Source: Chloracidobacterium sp.
GTDB lineage: Bacteria; Acidobacteriota; Blastocatellia; Pyrinomonadales; Pyrinomonadaceae
NCBI GenBank assembly: GCA_016716305.1
Contig: JADJWP010000002.1
Span: 990,501 to 1,054,500, forward strand
Length of the DNA stretch: 64,000 bases
Direction: 5' to 3'
The notes beneath the pieces are model-generated. The model made no database searches. It saw only the letters and a list, made by a program, of their open reading frames with translations, and had not been told where the DNA came from. A program made the translations under genes and the position numbers. This document shows positions 41,991-51,325 of the stretch, in pieces (the first letter of the stretch is position 1; every line of letters starts with the position of its first letter).

Positions 41991-42902
41991 TTAATGAATA
42001 AAGTGACGTCCTAACAAATACAGAAGCGGAAAAAGGAATATCCATACAATGTCGACGAAGTGCCAATACAGCCCGGACATTTCGACCGGTGCAAAATACT
42101 GTGCACTGAAAGTTCCGATCCATGCTTTCCACAATAGCCACGTCATCAGACCGAGACCGACTATCATATGCAGAGCGTGAAGACCGGTCATGACAAAGTA
42201 AATGAAATAGAACATTCGGACTCGTTCCTGAAACTTATGCGGGTCGAGAACCCCGTTGGAGAAGTATCCGATCTTTTCGCTTTCGGTCAGATACCCTTCC
42301 TTTTCGGCCTGAATCACTAGTTCGGTCCCGTAGTTCCACTGGAACTCACCACGCGGATTGATGTAGGGTTTCTCCTCGCTTCCGCTCGCCGATGCAGCCG
42401 AGGCGACCGTTTCGAACGGCAGGATCAGCTTGGTCGAAGATCCGACGTGCGTCCCGGCCTCTCCTTCCTTCACCTTCTTGTTCAAGCCGCTGATCGGCAC
42501 GAGGCCGTGATTGTATTTATCGGTATATTCGATAACCTTGACGCCAAGGAAGACCGTCCCGAAAAACATGGTCAGAACGATCATTGCAACCTGCATGTTG
42601 CGGTTGCTCCGCTGAGCGTAATATACCGTCAACGCCATCGTAAGGCTGCTGACGATCAGTACCAACGTGTTCAACCCGCCCCAAAAGGCGTCAAGATGGT
42701 TACTTCCCGCAGCAAACGCCATCGGATAGCGCCATCTAAAGACCATGTAGGCCGTGAACAATCCGCCGAAGAACATGATTTCCTGCACAAGGAACATCCA
42801 CATCCCGATGGACACGGACTCTTCCTGTTGCTTCATGTCTTCAAATTGGTGTTGAAGACCCGGAGGATGATGATGTTCGTGTGTGTCTGCGTGTGTCGAC
42901 AT
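41991..42902 (-). CDS. ctaE: Cytochrome c oxidase subunit III
   Basis: 303 residues, about seven helices as in caa3 oxidases. SIGMWMFLVQEIMFFGGLF and VMTGLHALHMIVGL are the subunit III signatures, and the C-terminus YWHFVDIVWIFLFPLLYL is characteristic. A long loop of about 70 residues after the third or fourth helix (about 120-200, with a Ser/Ala-rich part) is an insertion relative to short forms. It supports proton uptake and stability. Confidence 0.94.
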   Translation of the reverse strand: MSTHADTHEHHHPPGLQHQFEDMKQQEESVSIGMWMFLVQEIMFFGGLFTAYMVFRWRYPMAFAAGSNHLDAFWGGLNTLVLIVSSLTMALTVYYAQRSNRNMQVAMIVLTMFFGTVFLGVKVIEYTDKYNHGLVPISGLNKKVKEGEAGTHVGSSTKLILPFETVASAASASGSEEKPYINPRGEFQWNYGTELVIQAEKEGYLTESEKIGYFSNGVLDPHKFQERVRMFYFIYFVMTGLHALHMIVGLGLMTWLLWKAWIGTFSAQYFAPVEMSGLYWHFVDIVWIFLFPLLYLLGRHFIH

Positions 42903-42991
42903 TTATGTTTTACTTGCGGATGATCAATGCCGTCAGAAATCGTATCCTGAAAGAGGCAATGAACCTCGCATTTTCTAGTTGTGACCAAAGA

Positions 42992-44668
42992 CTAACCCGC
43001 GGGAACAACTTCAGCTCGTTTTCTGGCGCCATCAATATCGAGACCGCTTTCCTCGCCAAACTCGTATGCCTCCCACGTAACAACCGGCATTTCCTCAAAA
43101 TTCTCGGTCGGCGGCGGTGAACTCGTTCGCCATTCCAGTCCCGGAAGCATCCAGGGGTTGTCGCCTGCTGCCTTCCCTTTCACTAATGAATGAGCGAGAT
43201 ACACCACCGGCATTATTAGCCCGACGCCAAGCACCGAGGCACCGGCTGTTGAAAAAATGTTCAGAACCTGCAACTCCTCGGGATACGAAGCATACCTACG
43301 AGGCATGCCCTGATATCCGAGAATGAACTGCGGGAAAAACGTCAAGTTGAAGCCCACAAAAACAAGCATCGCTGAAACCTTGCCCCAAAACTCCGAATAC
43401 ATTTTTCCGGTTATTTTCGGCCACCAATAATGAATGCCGCCAAGGTAGGCGATAACCTGCCCGCCTACCATTACGTAGTGAAAATGGGCAACAACGAAAT
43501 AGGTGTCGGTCAGATGAACAGTAAGCCCGACAGAACCTAGGAACAAACCCGTCAGTCCGCCGATAAGAAACAGCCCCAAAAAACCGATGGCATACAACAT
43601 TGGGGTGTCATATGAGATCGAGCCTTTGTACATCGTCGCCGTCCAATTAAACATCTTTATCGCTGACGGCACTGCAACCACCATCGTCAGGAACGAAAAG
43701 ACAAGGCCCGCATATATCGACTGGCCGCTAACGAACATGTGGTGTCCCCAAACAAGGAAACCGAAAACAGCGATCGCGATGCTTGAGAATGCTATAAATT
43801 CGTATCCAAAGATCTTCTTACGCGAAAAATTCGAGATCAATTCGCTGACCACACCCATTCCAGGCAATATCATGATGTAGACGGCGGGGTGCGAATAAAA
43901 CCAAAAAAGGTGCTGGAACAAGATCGGATCTCCGCCGATCGCCGGGTCGAAAATACCAACCCTCGCAACCCTTTCTATCGCTACCAGAAGGATCGTGATC
44001 GCAACGACCGGGGTTCCCAGGATCATCACAAGGCTTGTAGCATAGTGAGCCCAAACGAAAAGCGGCAGACGAAACCATGTCATTCCCGGGGCACGCATGG
44101 TATGTATCGTCACTATAAAATTTAGTCCCGTCAGGATCGATGAAAATCCATTGATGAATATCCCGAGTCCGACGGCCATTACATAAGAATTCGAGAACGT
44201 CGTGCTATACGGAGTATAAAACGTCCACCCGGTATCAACGCCGCCCTGAAGCAAAGCGTATACCGTCAAGATACCGCCGATCCAGTAGAGGTAAAGGCTC
44301 AAGAGATTGATACGCGGTAAAGCGAGGTCCTTGGCACCGATCATGAGCGGCAAAAGGAAATTACCAAGTATTGCCGGGATCGAGGGGATCAGGAAGAAGA
44401 AGATCATCAAGATCCCGTGCTGTGTGAATGCCTTGTTGTAGGTCGCCGACTGCATCAGGTCGCTAGCCGGTGTGAGTAGTTCGAGCCTGATGGCCGACGC
44501 ATAGAGGCCTCCGCCCAGAAAGAAGAGCGAAACCGATATCAGGTACATCAACGCAATACGTTTATGATCCTTCGTCAATAGCCACGACTTAAGCGTAAAC
44601 CCATTGGTGAGATAATTTACCTTTGGCTGTTCCGGAATCCCGGCGTTAATTGCGTCTGCGTTTTGCAT
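42992..44668 (-). CDS. ctaD: Cytochrome c oxidase subunit I (type A2, caa3)
   Basis: 558 residues with 12 core helices. Heme and CuB ligands sit in QHGILMIFFF, YSHPAVYIMILPG (His of CuB with the cross-linked Tyr), GHHMFVSG and YFVVAHFHYVMVGG. The helix VI motif is FYSHPAVY. The usual Glu (GHPEVY) is replaced, and the YS pair of type A2 oxidases is present. These use a Tyr-Ser D-channel end instead of Glu, as described for Rhodothermus marinus and Thermus caa3. It reduces O2 to water and pumps protons. Confidence 0.96.
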   Translation of the reverse strand: MQNADAINAGIPEQPKVNYLTNGFTLKSWLLTKDHKRIALMYLISVSLFFLGGGLYASAIRLELLTPASDLMQSATYNKAFTQHGILMIFFFLIPSIPAILGNFLLPLMIGAKDLALPRINLLSLYLYWIGGILTVYALLQGGVDTGWTFYTPYSTTFSNSYVMAVGLGIFINGFSSILTGLNFIVTIHTMRAPGMTWFRLPLFVWAHYATSLVMILGTPVVAITILLVAIERVARVGIFDPAIGGDPILFQHLFWFYSHPAVYIMILPGMGVVSELISNFSRKKIFGYEFIAFSSIAIAVFGFLVWGHHMFVSGQSIYAGLVFSFLTMVVAVPSAIKMFNWTATMYKGSISYDTPMLYAIGFLGLFLIGGLTGLFLGSVGLTVHLTDTYFVVAHFHYVMVGGQVIAYLGGIHYWWPKITGKMYSEFWGKVSAMLVFVGFNLTFFPQFILGYQGMPRRYASYPEELQVLNIFSTAGASVLGVGLIMPVVYLAHSLVKGKAAGDNPWMLPGLEWRTSSPPPTENFEEMPVVTWEAYEFGEESGLDIDGARKRAEVVPAG

Positions 44669-44682
44669 AAAAATTCACCACC

Positions 44683-45711
44683 CTACTTGTTGCTGTTGGC
44701 GGTTGTATTACTGTTCGTACTCGACCCTGGTGCGCTCGCCGGCGATGACATCGGCGTTGTGGCCGTCCCGGTTACACCACTGAGAGATTTGATATAAGCG
44801 ACAAGCGAAACCAATTGTTCCTCTGTTACCTGGCCCTTGAATGTCGGCATTATAGGTTGATATCCTTCAACGATCTGCGAGCCCGGATTCAGGATCGAGT
44901 TTCGCAAATATTCTTCGTTCGCTACTACTGTCTGGCCTCCGACGAGTTTCACGTCTTTGCCAAATATACCTTCCAGCTTTGCCCCACGCTGCTGCGGCCC
45001 GCCTGCATGGCATGACGCACAACCAAGCCTGTTTTCGAAGAGGTCTCGGCCTTGTTCAACAGGAGTCTGCCCTGTTACATTTCCCTGTAACCAGTTGTCG
45101 AAATCGCGCTGCTCCATTACATATACGAAACCGCCCATTCCAGAATGGTTCAGGCCGCAGTACTCGGCGCAATATAAATGGTACTTTCCGGGTTTTGTCG
45201 CTTCAAACCACAAGTAGGTGTAGCGTCCCGGAACGACGTCGGCCTTTGTTCTGAATGCAGGTATCGAGAAATCGTGAAGGACGTCTTCCGTCGTCATTGT
45301 CAGCTTGATCTTCCGCCCGACCGGAACGTGAAGTTCGTTGATCTCGCGCTGGCCGGTTTCATGCTGGATCTTCCACATCCACTGCTTTCCGACCACGTAG
45401 ACCTGCATGGCGTCTTCGGGCATTCGATACTGGTTGTAATATACGACCGCTCCGCCGAGGAATATCGTCATCGAAATGACAAATGGGATTATCGACCAAA
45501 CGGTCTCGAGCATTATCGACCCATGCATTTCTTCGGGTGTGGCAAACTTTTCGCGTTCCCGAAATTTAACGACAAAGAAAAAAACTGCTGCAACGATCGG
45601 GATCGCAAAAGCAACACTAACCGCGATAAGGTAAAAATAGAGATAGTCGACCTGCCAAGCAAATGTCGATGCTTGGTCCGGAAATAATGGGATCCACGAA
45701 TTCGTTTGCAT
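44683..45711 (-). CDS. ctaC: Cytochrome c oxidase subunit II fused to cytochrome c
   Basis: 342 residues. Two membrane helices (about 25-50 and 65-90) precede the CuA domain, whose ligands are in YCAEYCGLNHSGMGG. A cytochrome c domain (about 220-320) has CASCHAGGP and the Met ligand in YQPIMPTFKG, making it a caa3 form. It accepts electrons from ACIII and passes them to subunit I. A Thr/Ser/Asn-rich tail ends the protein. Start 14 bases before ctaD. Confidence 0.95.
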   Translation of the reverse strand: MQTNSWIPLFPDQASTFAWQVDYLYFYLIAVSVAFAIPIVAAVFFFVVKFREREKFATPEEMHGSIMLETVWSIIPFVISMTIFLGGAVVYYNQYRMPEDAMQVYVVGKQWMWKIQHETGQREINELHVPVGRKIKLTMTTEDVLHDFSIPAFRTKADVVPGRYTYLWFEATKPGKYHLYCAEYCGLNHSGMGGFVYVMEQRDFDNWLQGNVTGQTPVEQGRDLFENRLGCASCHAGGPQQRGAKLEGIFGKDVKLVGGQTVVANEEYLRNSILNPGSQIVEGYQPIMPTFKGQVTEEQLVSLVAYIKSLSGVTGTATTPMSSPASAPGSSTNSNTTANSNK

Positions 45712-45747
45712 AAGTTAAGTCGTCACCGCACAAACGCGGCACACATC

Positions 45748-46629
45748 CTATTCCTGCCTCTTGGACTTATTCCGCCGCCAAAAAACAAATCCCATCGCAC
45801 CCATACCGAGAAGTGTGGCGACGGCTGCTGCCCTCATCAAATTGAGTATGGCAAAACCATATTTGCCCGTCGACGGGTCATAATGAAAACAATAGAGCAG
45901 GAGCTGATCTGTTACACTGCCGACCTTGTTTTCGGCTGATTCGACCAAACCAAGCTTTACGTCACGCGGGGCGTAATCAATCCCGTAAAAGTACCGTGAA
46001 AGCCTGCCTTCGGGAGTTACGATCATGATGCCGCTCGCATGGGCGAATTGCTTTGTAGCCTCGTCCCACTCGTAAGTGAATCCGACCGATTCGGTGACGC
46101 GGTCGATCATTGTTTGTTCGCCGGTGAGAAAATGCCAGCCTTTTTCAGTTCCTGGACGACCGTACCGCTCCATGTACGAGGCCTTTTTATTGCGGGCCAG
46201 GTCGGGTTTACCGTTCTCCTTGGCATCAAAACTTATGGCTACGACGTCGTAATCCTTCCCCGTGTCGAGAGCGATACCTTTCAGCGTTCCGGTCAGCCCA
46301 TTGAGAACCTGATTGCACAGCATCGGGCACTCGTAATAGACCAAGGCAAGAATGACGGGCCGGCCTTTGTTGAAATAATCTCCAAGAATTACGTTACTGC
46401 CATTCTCATCTTTGAACGCGGCATCGAGTGGAAGTGTCTCGCCAAGCCTTTGCGTGATCCCAACGGCATTCAACTGCTTTGGCAACCCTGACGCGACCTC
46501 TTTTCCAGGCTCATATTTTCGCGGCGAGTATAGGGGCGAATTGTAATGCTCGTTCTTCTGCGCCGGAACGATCGCAACGTAGACCGACGCTAACACCAAC
46601 AAGATGGTGAATAAACGGCTAATTGTCAT
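45748..46629 (-). CDS. SCO1/SenC-family copper chaperone
   Basis: 293 residues from the ATG at 46629, which begins a signal-type helix (MTISRLFTILLVLASVY); the frame extends upstream 44 codons but without coding look. The CxxxC copper site is in YYECPMLCNQV, and the conserved His is in FAHASGIMIVTPEG. A C-terminal helix and RRNKSKRQ tail is a second membrane anchor. It delivers copper to the CuA centre of subunit II. It lies in the operon between the ACIII and oxidase genes. Confidence 0.9.
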   Translation of the reverse strand: MTISRLFTILLVLASVYVAIVPAQKNEHYNSPLYSPRKYEPGKEVASGLPKQLNAVGITQRLGETLPLDAAFKDENGSNVILGDYFNKGRPVILALVYYECPMLCNQVLNGLTGTLKGIALDTGKDYDVVAISFDAKENGKPDLARNKKASYMERYGRPGTEKGWHFLTGEQTMIDRVTESVGFTYEWDEATKQFAHASGIMIVTPEGRLSRYFYGIDYAPRDVKLGLVESAENKVGSVTDQLLLYCFHYDPSTGKYGFAILNLMRAAAVATLLGMGAMGFVFWRRNKSKRQE

Positions 46630-46690
46630 TGATACGCCAGCTTTACACATTGCATTTATCGGACTACTGCTCTGCACATAGGTCGCCAAT

Positions 46691-47230
46691 CTAACGAATC
46701 GTTTCAGAAGCCATTCTCCCGGCACTCGAATCAGAGACGACCATTTTCGAACTGGCCGCAAGTTGCTCGGCCTCGGGTCCCGAACGCGCTTTTATCGGCT
46801 GACTCAGGTACTTCTCTTTCGCCTTGTTAACGGGCATCACAATGAGCGTACCTGTTTCAGGGTGCTTTATTCCGTTGGCCCAAACGTCTTTCCACTGTTT
46901 TTGCAGTTCCCAATACTCTGATTGCGGCGCAGTGAGTTCAAGATTGACCCTGCCCTTCGGCGAATCGACACCGAACCCGGGAGCACCCTGCAGTCGTGGC
47001 TCGGCCGGCAGGCGGTCCTTTTCGCTTACGAGCATCGGGTTATTCGACTTGAGTCTTTGAGATGCCTCGTCTTCAAGTACACCATAGAGTGCCCACATCA
47101 ATCCGAATGTGATAACAACTAAAACGAACAGCCCGACCGCAAAATAAACGATGCCCTTTATCTGGATATCATTTCTTTCGTAGCCAAGGTCGAGGTCGAC
47201 CGCCGCATTTTCGTGACTTGAGTGTGCCAT
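46691..47230 (-). CDS. Unknown membrane protein of the ACIII-oxidase operon
   Basis: 179 residues. One membrane helix (about 27-50, IVYFAVGLFVLVVITFGLMW) with a cytoplasmic N-terminus, then a soluble domain with ERPLPAEPRLQGAPG-like Pro-rich and WELQKQWKDVWANGIKHPET helices. It sits 27 bases after actF and 61 bases before sco. Its place suggests an extra subunit or assembly factor of the ACIII-caa3 supercomplex, but I know no named family for it. Confidence 0.75.
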   Translation of the reverse strand: MAHSSHENAAVDLDLGYERNDIQIKGIVYFAVGLFVLVVITFGLMWALYGVLEDEASQRLKSNNPMLVSEKDRLPAEPRLQGAPGFGVDSPKGRVNLELTAPQSEYWELQKQWKDVWANGIKHPETGTLIVMPVNKAKEKYLSQPIKARSGPEAEQLAASSKMVVSDSSAGRMASETIR

Positions 47231-47257
47231 ATCGAACGTATTCTTTGTCTGAACCTC

Positions 47258-48466
47258 TTAGTGGCCTTTTCCATGCTCGATCGCCTTTTCAAGGAATGGA
47301 TCCATCACCGGCACGATCGGTCGTTTTCGAAGCTGGCCAATGAAATACCAGAGCCATATGCCGCCGATCGCGATCGGGGCAGCAAAATCGAGCCAACTAA
47401 CAATGAATGCTCCTTTTTCAATGGTCTTGTCTATTCGCGGATTTGGTGCGATCAGATAGAACATGTCGACCAGCCGCATTATTAATATGAACACCGCTAG
47501 TGTTGCAAGCCATTTTGCCTTTCGCTTGAAATCCTGCTGCAGCAAGATCAAGAATGGGAACGCGAAATGGAAAAGCACGAGCAGCGCCCCGACCGCGAGC
47601 CAAGGCCCCTTCATGCGGGTCAGATACCACCCTGTTTCCTCAGGAATGTTACCGGACCAAATGATCAAGAACTGAGAAAAATTAAAGTAAGCCCACACCA
47701 TCGTCAATGCGAGCATTAGTTTGCCAATGTCGTGAAAATGGCGTTTACCGAGAACCCGATTCATCGGAGACCGGCCCGCCAGATACATCAGCATCACCAC
47801 ACAGAAGCAAAAGCAGCTGAGTGCCCAGCCGGCGACAAAAAGAAGCCCCCATATAGTCGAGAACCAATGGGCATCGAGCATCATCACCCAATCGACAACA
47901 GCGAATGTTACTACGAGACTGTAGACAACCAACGTCGGTCCCGAAAATGCCGTGGCGGTTCCAAGATATCTTGCCGATTCATCGTATGACTTGGCATTGT
48001 CCTGCTGCGAAGACCACTTATTAAGCAAATAGACGATGACAAGCAAGATCGAGAAGTAAATGGCCGAACGCAAAATCCAGCTTTCCTGTGTCATGAACCA
48101 GCCCCGATGCGCGATGGCATAGTCATCCGGTGACCAGGTCGTCCAATAGTGGTAATACGTTATAAATGCTAGCGGTATGAATAACACCACAACAAGCGGG
48201 AGCGTTCTTGAGCCCGCCTCAACGAGCCTACGGATAACGACGCCCCAAGCTCCACCGGTCAAGTATTGAAGCATCAAGACACCGATCGACCCGATCGAGA
48301 TGCCGCCCCAAAATATGAACCCCAGAAGCCACGAACGAAGAGCCTGCTCGGGTGAAAAATAAAGCCCGACCGCCCAAGCGATCAAAGCGATTCCACCTGC
48401 ACCGAGTGCGATCGTGCGAATTCGCTCGAGATCCGCCGGAGCCTGATAGTTTTCCATATCAGCCAT
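47258..48466 (-). CDS. actF: ACIII subunit ActF (membrane quinol-binding, NrfD-like)
   Basis: 402 residues, about ten helices. Family traits are GGIALIAWAVGLYFSPEQALRSWLLG, GGAWGVVIRRLVEAGSRTLP and a loop with the conserved Glu-rich part before helix 7. ActC and ActF are homologous NrfD-type subunits that embed the quinol site. It shares one base with the actE stop (TAATG), so translation is coupled. Confidence 0.93.
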   Translation of the reverse strand: MADMENYQAPADLERIRTIALGAGGIALIAWAVGLYFSPEQALRSWLLGFIFWGGISIGSIGVLMLQYLTGGAWGVVIRRLVEAGSRTLPLVVVLFIPLAFITYYHYWTTWSPDDYAIAHRGWFMTQESWILRSAIYFSILLVIVYLLNKWSSQQDNAKSYDESARYLGTATAFSGPTLVVYSLVVTFAVVDWVMMLDAHWFSTIWGLLFVAGWALSCFCFCVVMLMYLAGRSPMNRVLGKRHFHDIGKLMLALTMVWAYFNFSQFLIIWSGNIPEETGWYLTRMKGPWLAVGALLVLFHFAFPFLILLQQDFKRKAKWLATLAVFILIMRLVDMFYLIAPNPRIDKTIEKGAFIVSWLDFAAPIAIGGIWLWYFIGQLRKRPIVPVMDPFLEKAIEHGKGH

Positions 48467-49212
48467 TAACGTGACCCTCCTGCGGTGTTTGAATTTGAGT
48501 TAGCAGCAGCCTGCATGGTCGACGCCGGAGTATTAGCGGCCGTATTCGAAATGGACCGGATCGTATCGTCTGGATTCTGTCCTGCCTGAAGCGCCCGTAT
48601 GTAAGCAACGATCGCCCAACGATCAGCTGCGGGTATCGACGCTGAGTATCCGTTCATGCGGCCCCAACCATTTGTGATCACATCAAAAAAATGACCGACC
48701 GGAGCATTTCTGAGCCGATCATCATGATAGGTCGGCGGCTGAGGGAATCCACGACGGACGATCATCCCGTCACCAGCCCCGATAGGGCCATGGCAAACAA
48801 TGCAATATATGTTGTATCGGTCTTCGCCGCGATCAACTAAGGCTCGTGTAACCGGTATCGGAAACTCATCGATCGCGTTCGGGAAACTCGATACGAGAGT
48901 GTTCCCGGACGGGCTGATAGTCGTTTGAACCTGAACGTTTGGATCTGGGTTGTCGACTTTGCCCGTATGGAAGGCCTTGTTCTCTTTCAAAAGCCCTCGA
49001 GCAACGGTACCTTCAGGGATGTCACGCGACGCACGCTTATCCGAGAAAAATTCACTTTGCTTGTAAGCCTTATATCGCGGCTGATCCTGCATATCGAATC
49101 GAACCCCGCAGCCGGTCATAACAACAAGTGTGAGAACACCAGAGGCGAACGCAGCCGTGCGTTTCATAAACGTCCTGTTCAAACTTTCTACACCGGAGTT
49201 ACTCTTCGACAT
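48466..49212 (-). CDS. actE: ACIII subunit ActE (monoheme cytochrome c lipoprotein)
   Basis: 248 residues from the ATG at 49212, which has AGGAGG 6 bases upstream and overlaps the actD end by 14 bases. The lipobox is in TLVVMTGC. One heme site is seen, YCIVCHGPIGAGDG, with Met at NGYSASIPAADR as the sixth ligand candidate (MNGY). A Ser/Asn/Ala-rich tail follows. In ACIII it passes electrons from the Act core to the oxidase. Confidence 0.9.
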   Translation of the reverse strand: MSKSNSGVESLNRTFMKRTAAFASGVLTLVVMTGCGVRFDMQDQPRYKAYKQSEFFSDKRASRDIPEGTVARGLLKENKAFHTGKVDNPDPNVQVQTTISPSGNTLVSSFPNAIDEFPIPVTRALVDRGEDRYNIYCIVCHGPIGAGDGMIVRRGFPQPPTYHDDRLRNAPVGHFFDVITNGWGRMNGYSASIPAADRWAIVAYIRALQAGQNPDDTIRSISNTAANTPASTMQAAANSNSNTAGGSR

Positions 49213-49732
49213 CGAAAACCTCCTGTGCATTTAACCCTTCCATGAAATCCCGCGTCTGCTCGTAGTCGTAATTAGGGTCTTCCGCCTCGACCAGCAGAAA
49301 AAACTTCTCTCTTGATGCCAAAGCAAATCGTGGGACATTGAAGACCGGATGGTACGGCCGCGGAAGCCCGTTCAAAAAAAGCATTCCAAAGACCGCCGTA
49401 AACCCAGCGAGCAAGATCGTCAGCTCGTAAGCCGGTGGCACAAAAGACGGCCAGCTAAGAAACGGACGGCCGCCGACATTCATCGGGTAATCGATATAGT
49501 GGACAAATACCTGAAGACCGATACCGAGACACAAACCAGTGATTCCGCCAAAAAAAACGAGGATCGGCAATATACTGCGTTTTATTCCCAATGCCTCGTC
49601 GATCTCATGAAGCGGAAATGGCGAAAACGCGTCGGTTTTCGTATAGCCAGCTTCACGGACGCGATTCGCCGCGTCGACCAGATCGGTCGCCGTATCGAAT
49701 TCGGCCATCAAACCGTAAAGTTTCTTTTCCAT
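49199..49732 (-). CDS. actD: ACIII subunit ActD (DUF3341)
   Basis: 177 residues. MEKKLYGLMAEFDTATDLVD, then YTKTDAFSPFPLHEIDEALG and two membrane helices (about 54-78 and 102-125). This is the DUF3341 subunit present in all ACIII operons. It is thought to be a structural subunit on the cytoplasmic side. Start 33 bases after actC. Confidence 0.94.
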   Translation of the reverse strand: MEKKLYGLMAEFDTATDLVDAANRVREAGYTKTDAFSPFPLHEIDEALGIKRSILPILVFFGGITGLCLGIGLQVFVHYIDYPMNVGGRPFLSWPSFVPPAYELTILLAGFTAVFGMLFLNGLPRPYHPVFNVPRFALASREKFFLLVEAEDPNYDYEQTRDFMEGLNAQEVFDVEE

Positions 49733-49765
49733 AGCGCTTATACGTCGCTCTAAACCCTTTTCCGA

Positions 49766-51214
49766 TCAATTATTTGGCGGATCTGTCCGGTCGTATGTGT
49801 ACTCGACCTCAAGAACGCTCTCGTCAAAGTCCTGCTGATGCCCATGAACGTTTGCATCAGGAAGCAACGTGCGAACCTCGAATATTGAAATGATCGGCAA
49901 AAATCGTACGAACAAAAAGATCAGCGTGAAGAAGAATCCGATCGTCCCGATAAACATCGACCAATCGAAGACCGTCGGCGAATACATCGCCCACGACGAC
50001 GGCAAAAAATCACGATTGAGGCTTGTTACGATGATCACGAAGCGCTCGAGCCACATACCGATACTTACCACTATCGAGATCATGAAGAGCCAAAACGGAC
50101 TTTCGCGAAATCGCTTGAACCATAGAAGCTGGATCGACAACCCGTTACAAATGATCAGCAGCCAATATGACCACCAATATGGGCCGCCGAACACTCTGTT
50201 CTTCATCATGAACCACTCATAGAGACTTGCGCTGTACCATGCAAAGTAGGCCTCCATCGCATAGCCATACACTACGATCAGGCCAGTAGCGAGCATCACC
50301 TTGCCCATGTATATCAAATGGGTATCGGTAATGAAGTCCTTCATGTTGTACCAAACACGCAACGGAATGCAGAGGATAAGGACCATTGCAAATCCGGCGA
50401 AGATCGCCCCGGCGACAAAATACGGTGGGAAGATCGTTGCGTGCCATCCAGGCAGCTGCGAAACGGCGAAGTCGAATGACACGATCGAGTGCACTGAAAG
50501 TACAAGCGGGGTCGATAACCCTGCCAACAACAAATATGCTATTTCATACCTGTGCCAATGTCGGGCCGACCCTCGCCAACCCCACGAGAGTATCCCGTAA
50601 GCGAACTTAAAGAACTTGTTCTTTGCCCGATCTCGAAGCGTGGCAAAATCGGGGATCAGACCGACGTACCAAAAGAGCAGGGATATCGTTGCATAGGTCG
50701 AGACCGCAAATACGTCCCATATCAAAGGACTTCTGAACTGAGGCCAGATGCCCATCGTATTTGGGTACGGGAACAGCCAATATGCAGCGAGCCAAGGCCG
50801 ACCGGTATGCAGCAACGGGAACATCGCGGCACAGGCTACAGCGAATAGCGTCATCGCCTCAGCAAATCGATTGATAGACGTTCGCCATTTCTGGTTGAGC
50901 AGTAGAAGGATCGCTGAGATCAGTGTTCCGGCATGACCGATACCGATCCACCACACAAAGTTGATGATATCGAAAGCCCATCCGACCGGTTGGTTGTTAC
51001 CCCAAATTCCAATACCTTTCGCAAGCAGGGTAACCACAGAAAGAAGCAGCAACTGAGCAACGATGAACGAGATGCCGAATCCGATAAACCAAAAGAACGG
51101 CGTCTTCTTTTTCAGCGTCAGGTCACTGATCTTGTCTGAAACCGTACCGAAGGAATGATCGCCTTCGACCATCGGCGGATAGATCTTCTTTTGGATCTCT
51201 TTTAGGTCCTGCAT
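49766..51214 (-). CDS. actC: ACIII subunit ActC (NrfD-like membrane subunit)
   Basis: 482 residues with ten helices. Opening residues QKKIYPPMVEGDHSFGTVSD and NFVWWIGIGHAGTLISAILL are typical; NQKWRTSINRFAEAMTLFAV carries the quinol-side region. It probably forms the quinol-oxidising site together with the iron-sulfur subunit ActB. It is encoded 111 bases after actB. Confidence 0.95.
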   Translation of the reverse strand: MQDLKEIQKKIYPPMVEGDHSFGTVSDKISDLTLKKKTPFFWFIGFGISFIVAQLLLLSVVTLLAKGIGIWGNNQPVGWAFDIINFVWWIGIGHAGTLISAILLLLNQKWRTSINRFAEAMTLFAVACAAMFPLLHTGRPWLAAYWLFPYPNTMGIWPQFRSPLIWDVFAVSTYATISLLFWYVGLIPDFATLRDRAKNKFFKFAYGILSWGWRGSARHWHRYEIAYLLLAGLSTPLVLSVHSIVSFDFAVSQLPGWHATIFPPYFVAGAIFAGFAMVLILCIPLRVWYNMKDFITDTHLIYMGKVMLATGLIVVYGYAMEAYFAWYSASLYEWFMMKNRVFGGPYWWSYWLLIICNGLSIQLLWFKRFRESPFWLFMISIVVSIGMWLERFVIIVTSLNRDFLPSSWAMYSPTVFDWSMFIGTIGFFFTLIFLFVRFLPIISIFEVRTLLPDANVHGHQQDFDESVLEVEYTYDRTDPPNN

Positions 51215-51325
51215 AAATTTGCGATCTCAGAATTGCCGGAGAGTCACCCGCCGACATTCAAATTAACGTTGTGCTGTCTCGCCGTTCGTTGCGACGTTTC
51301 TTTCTGACCCACTTTCCTCGGCAGT

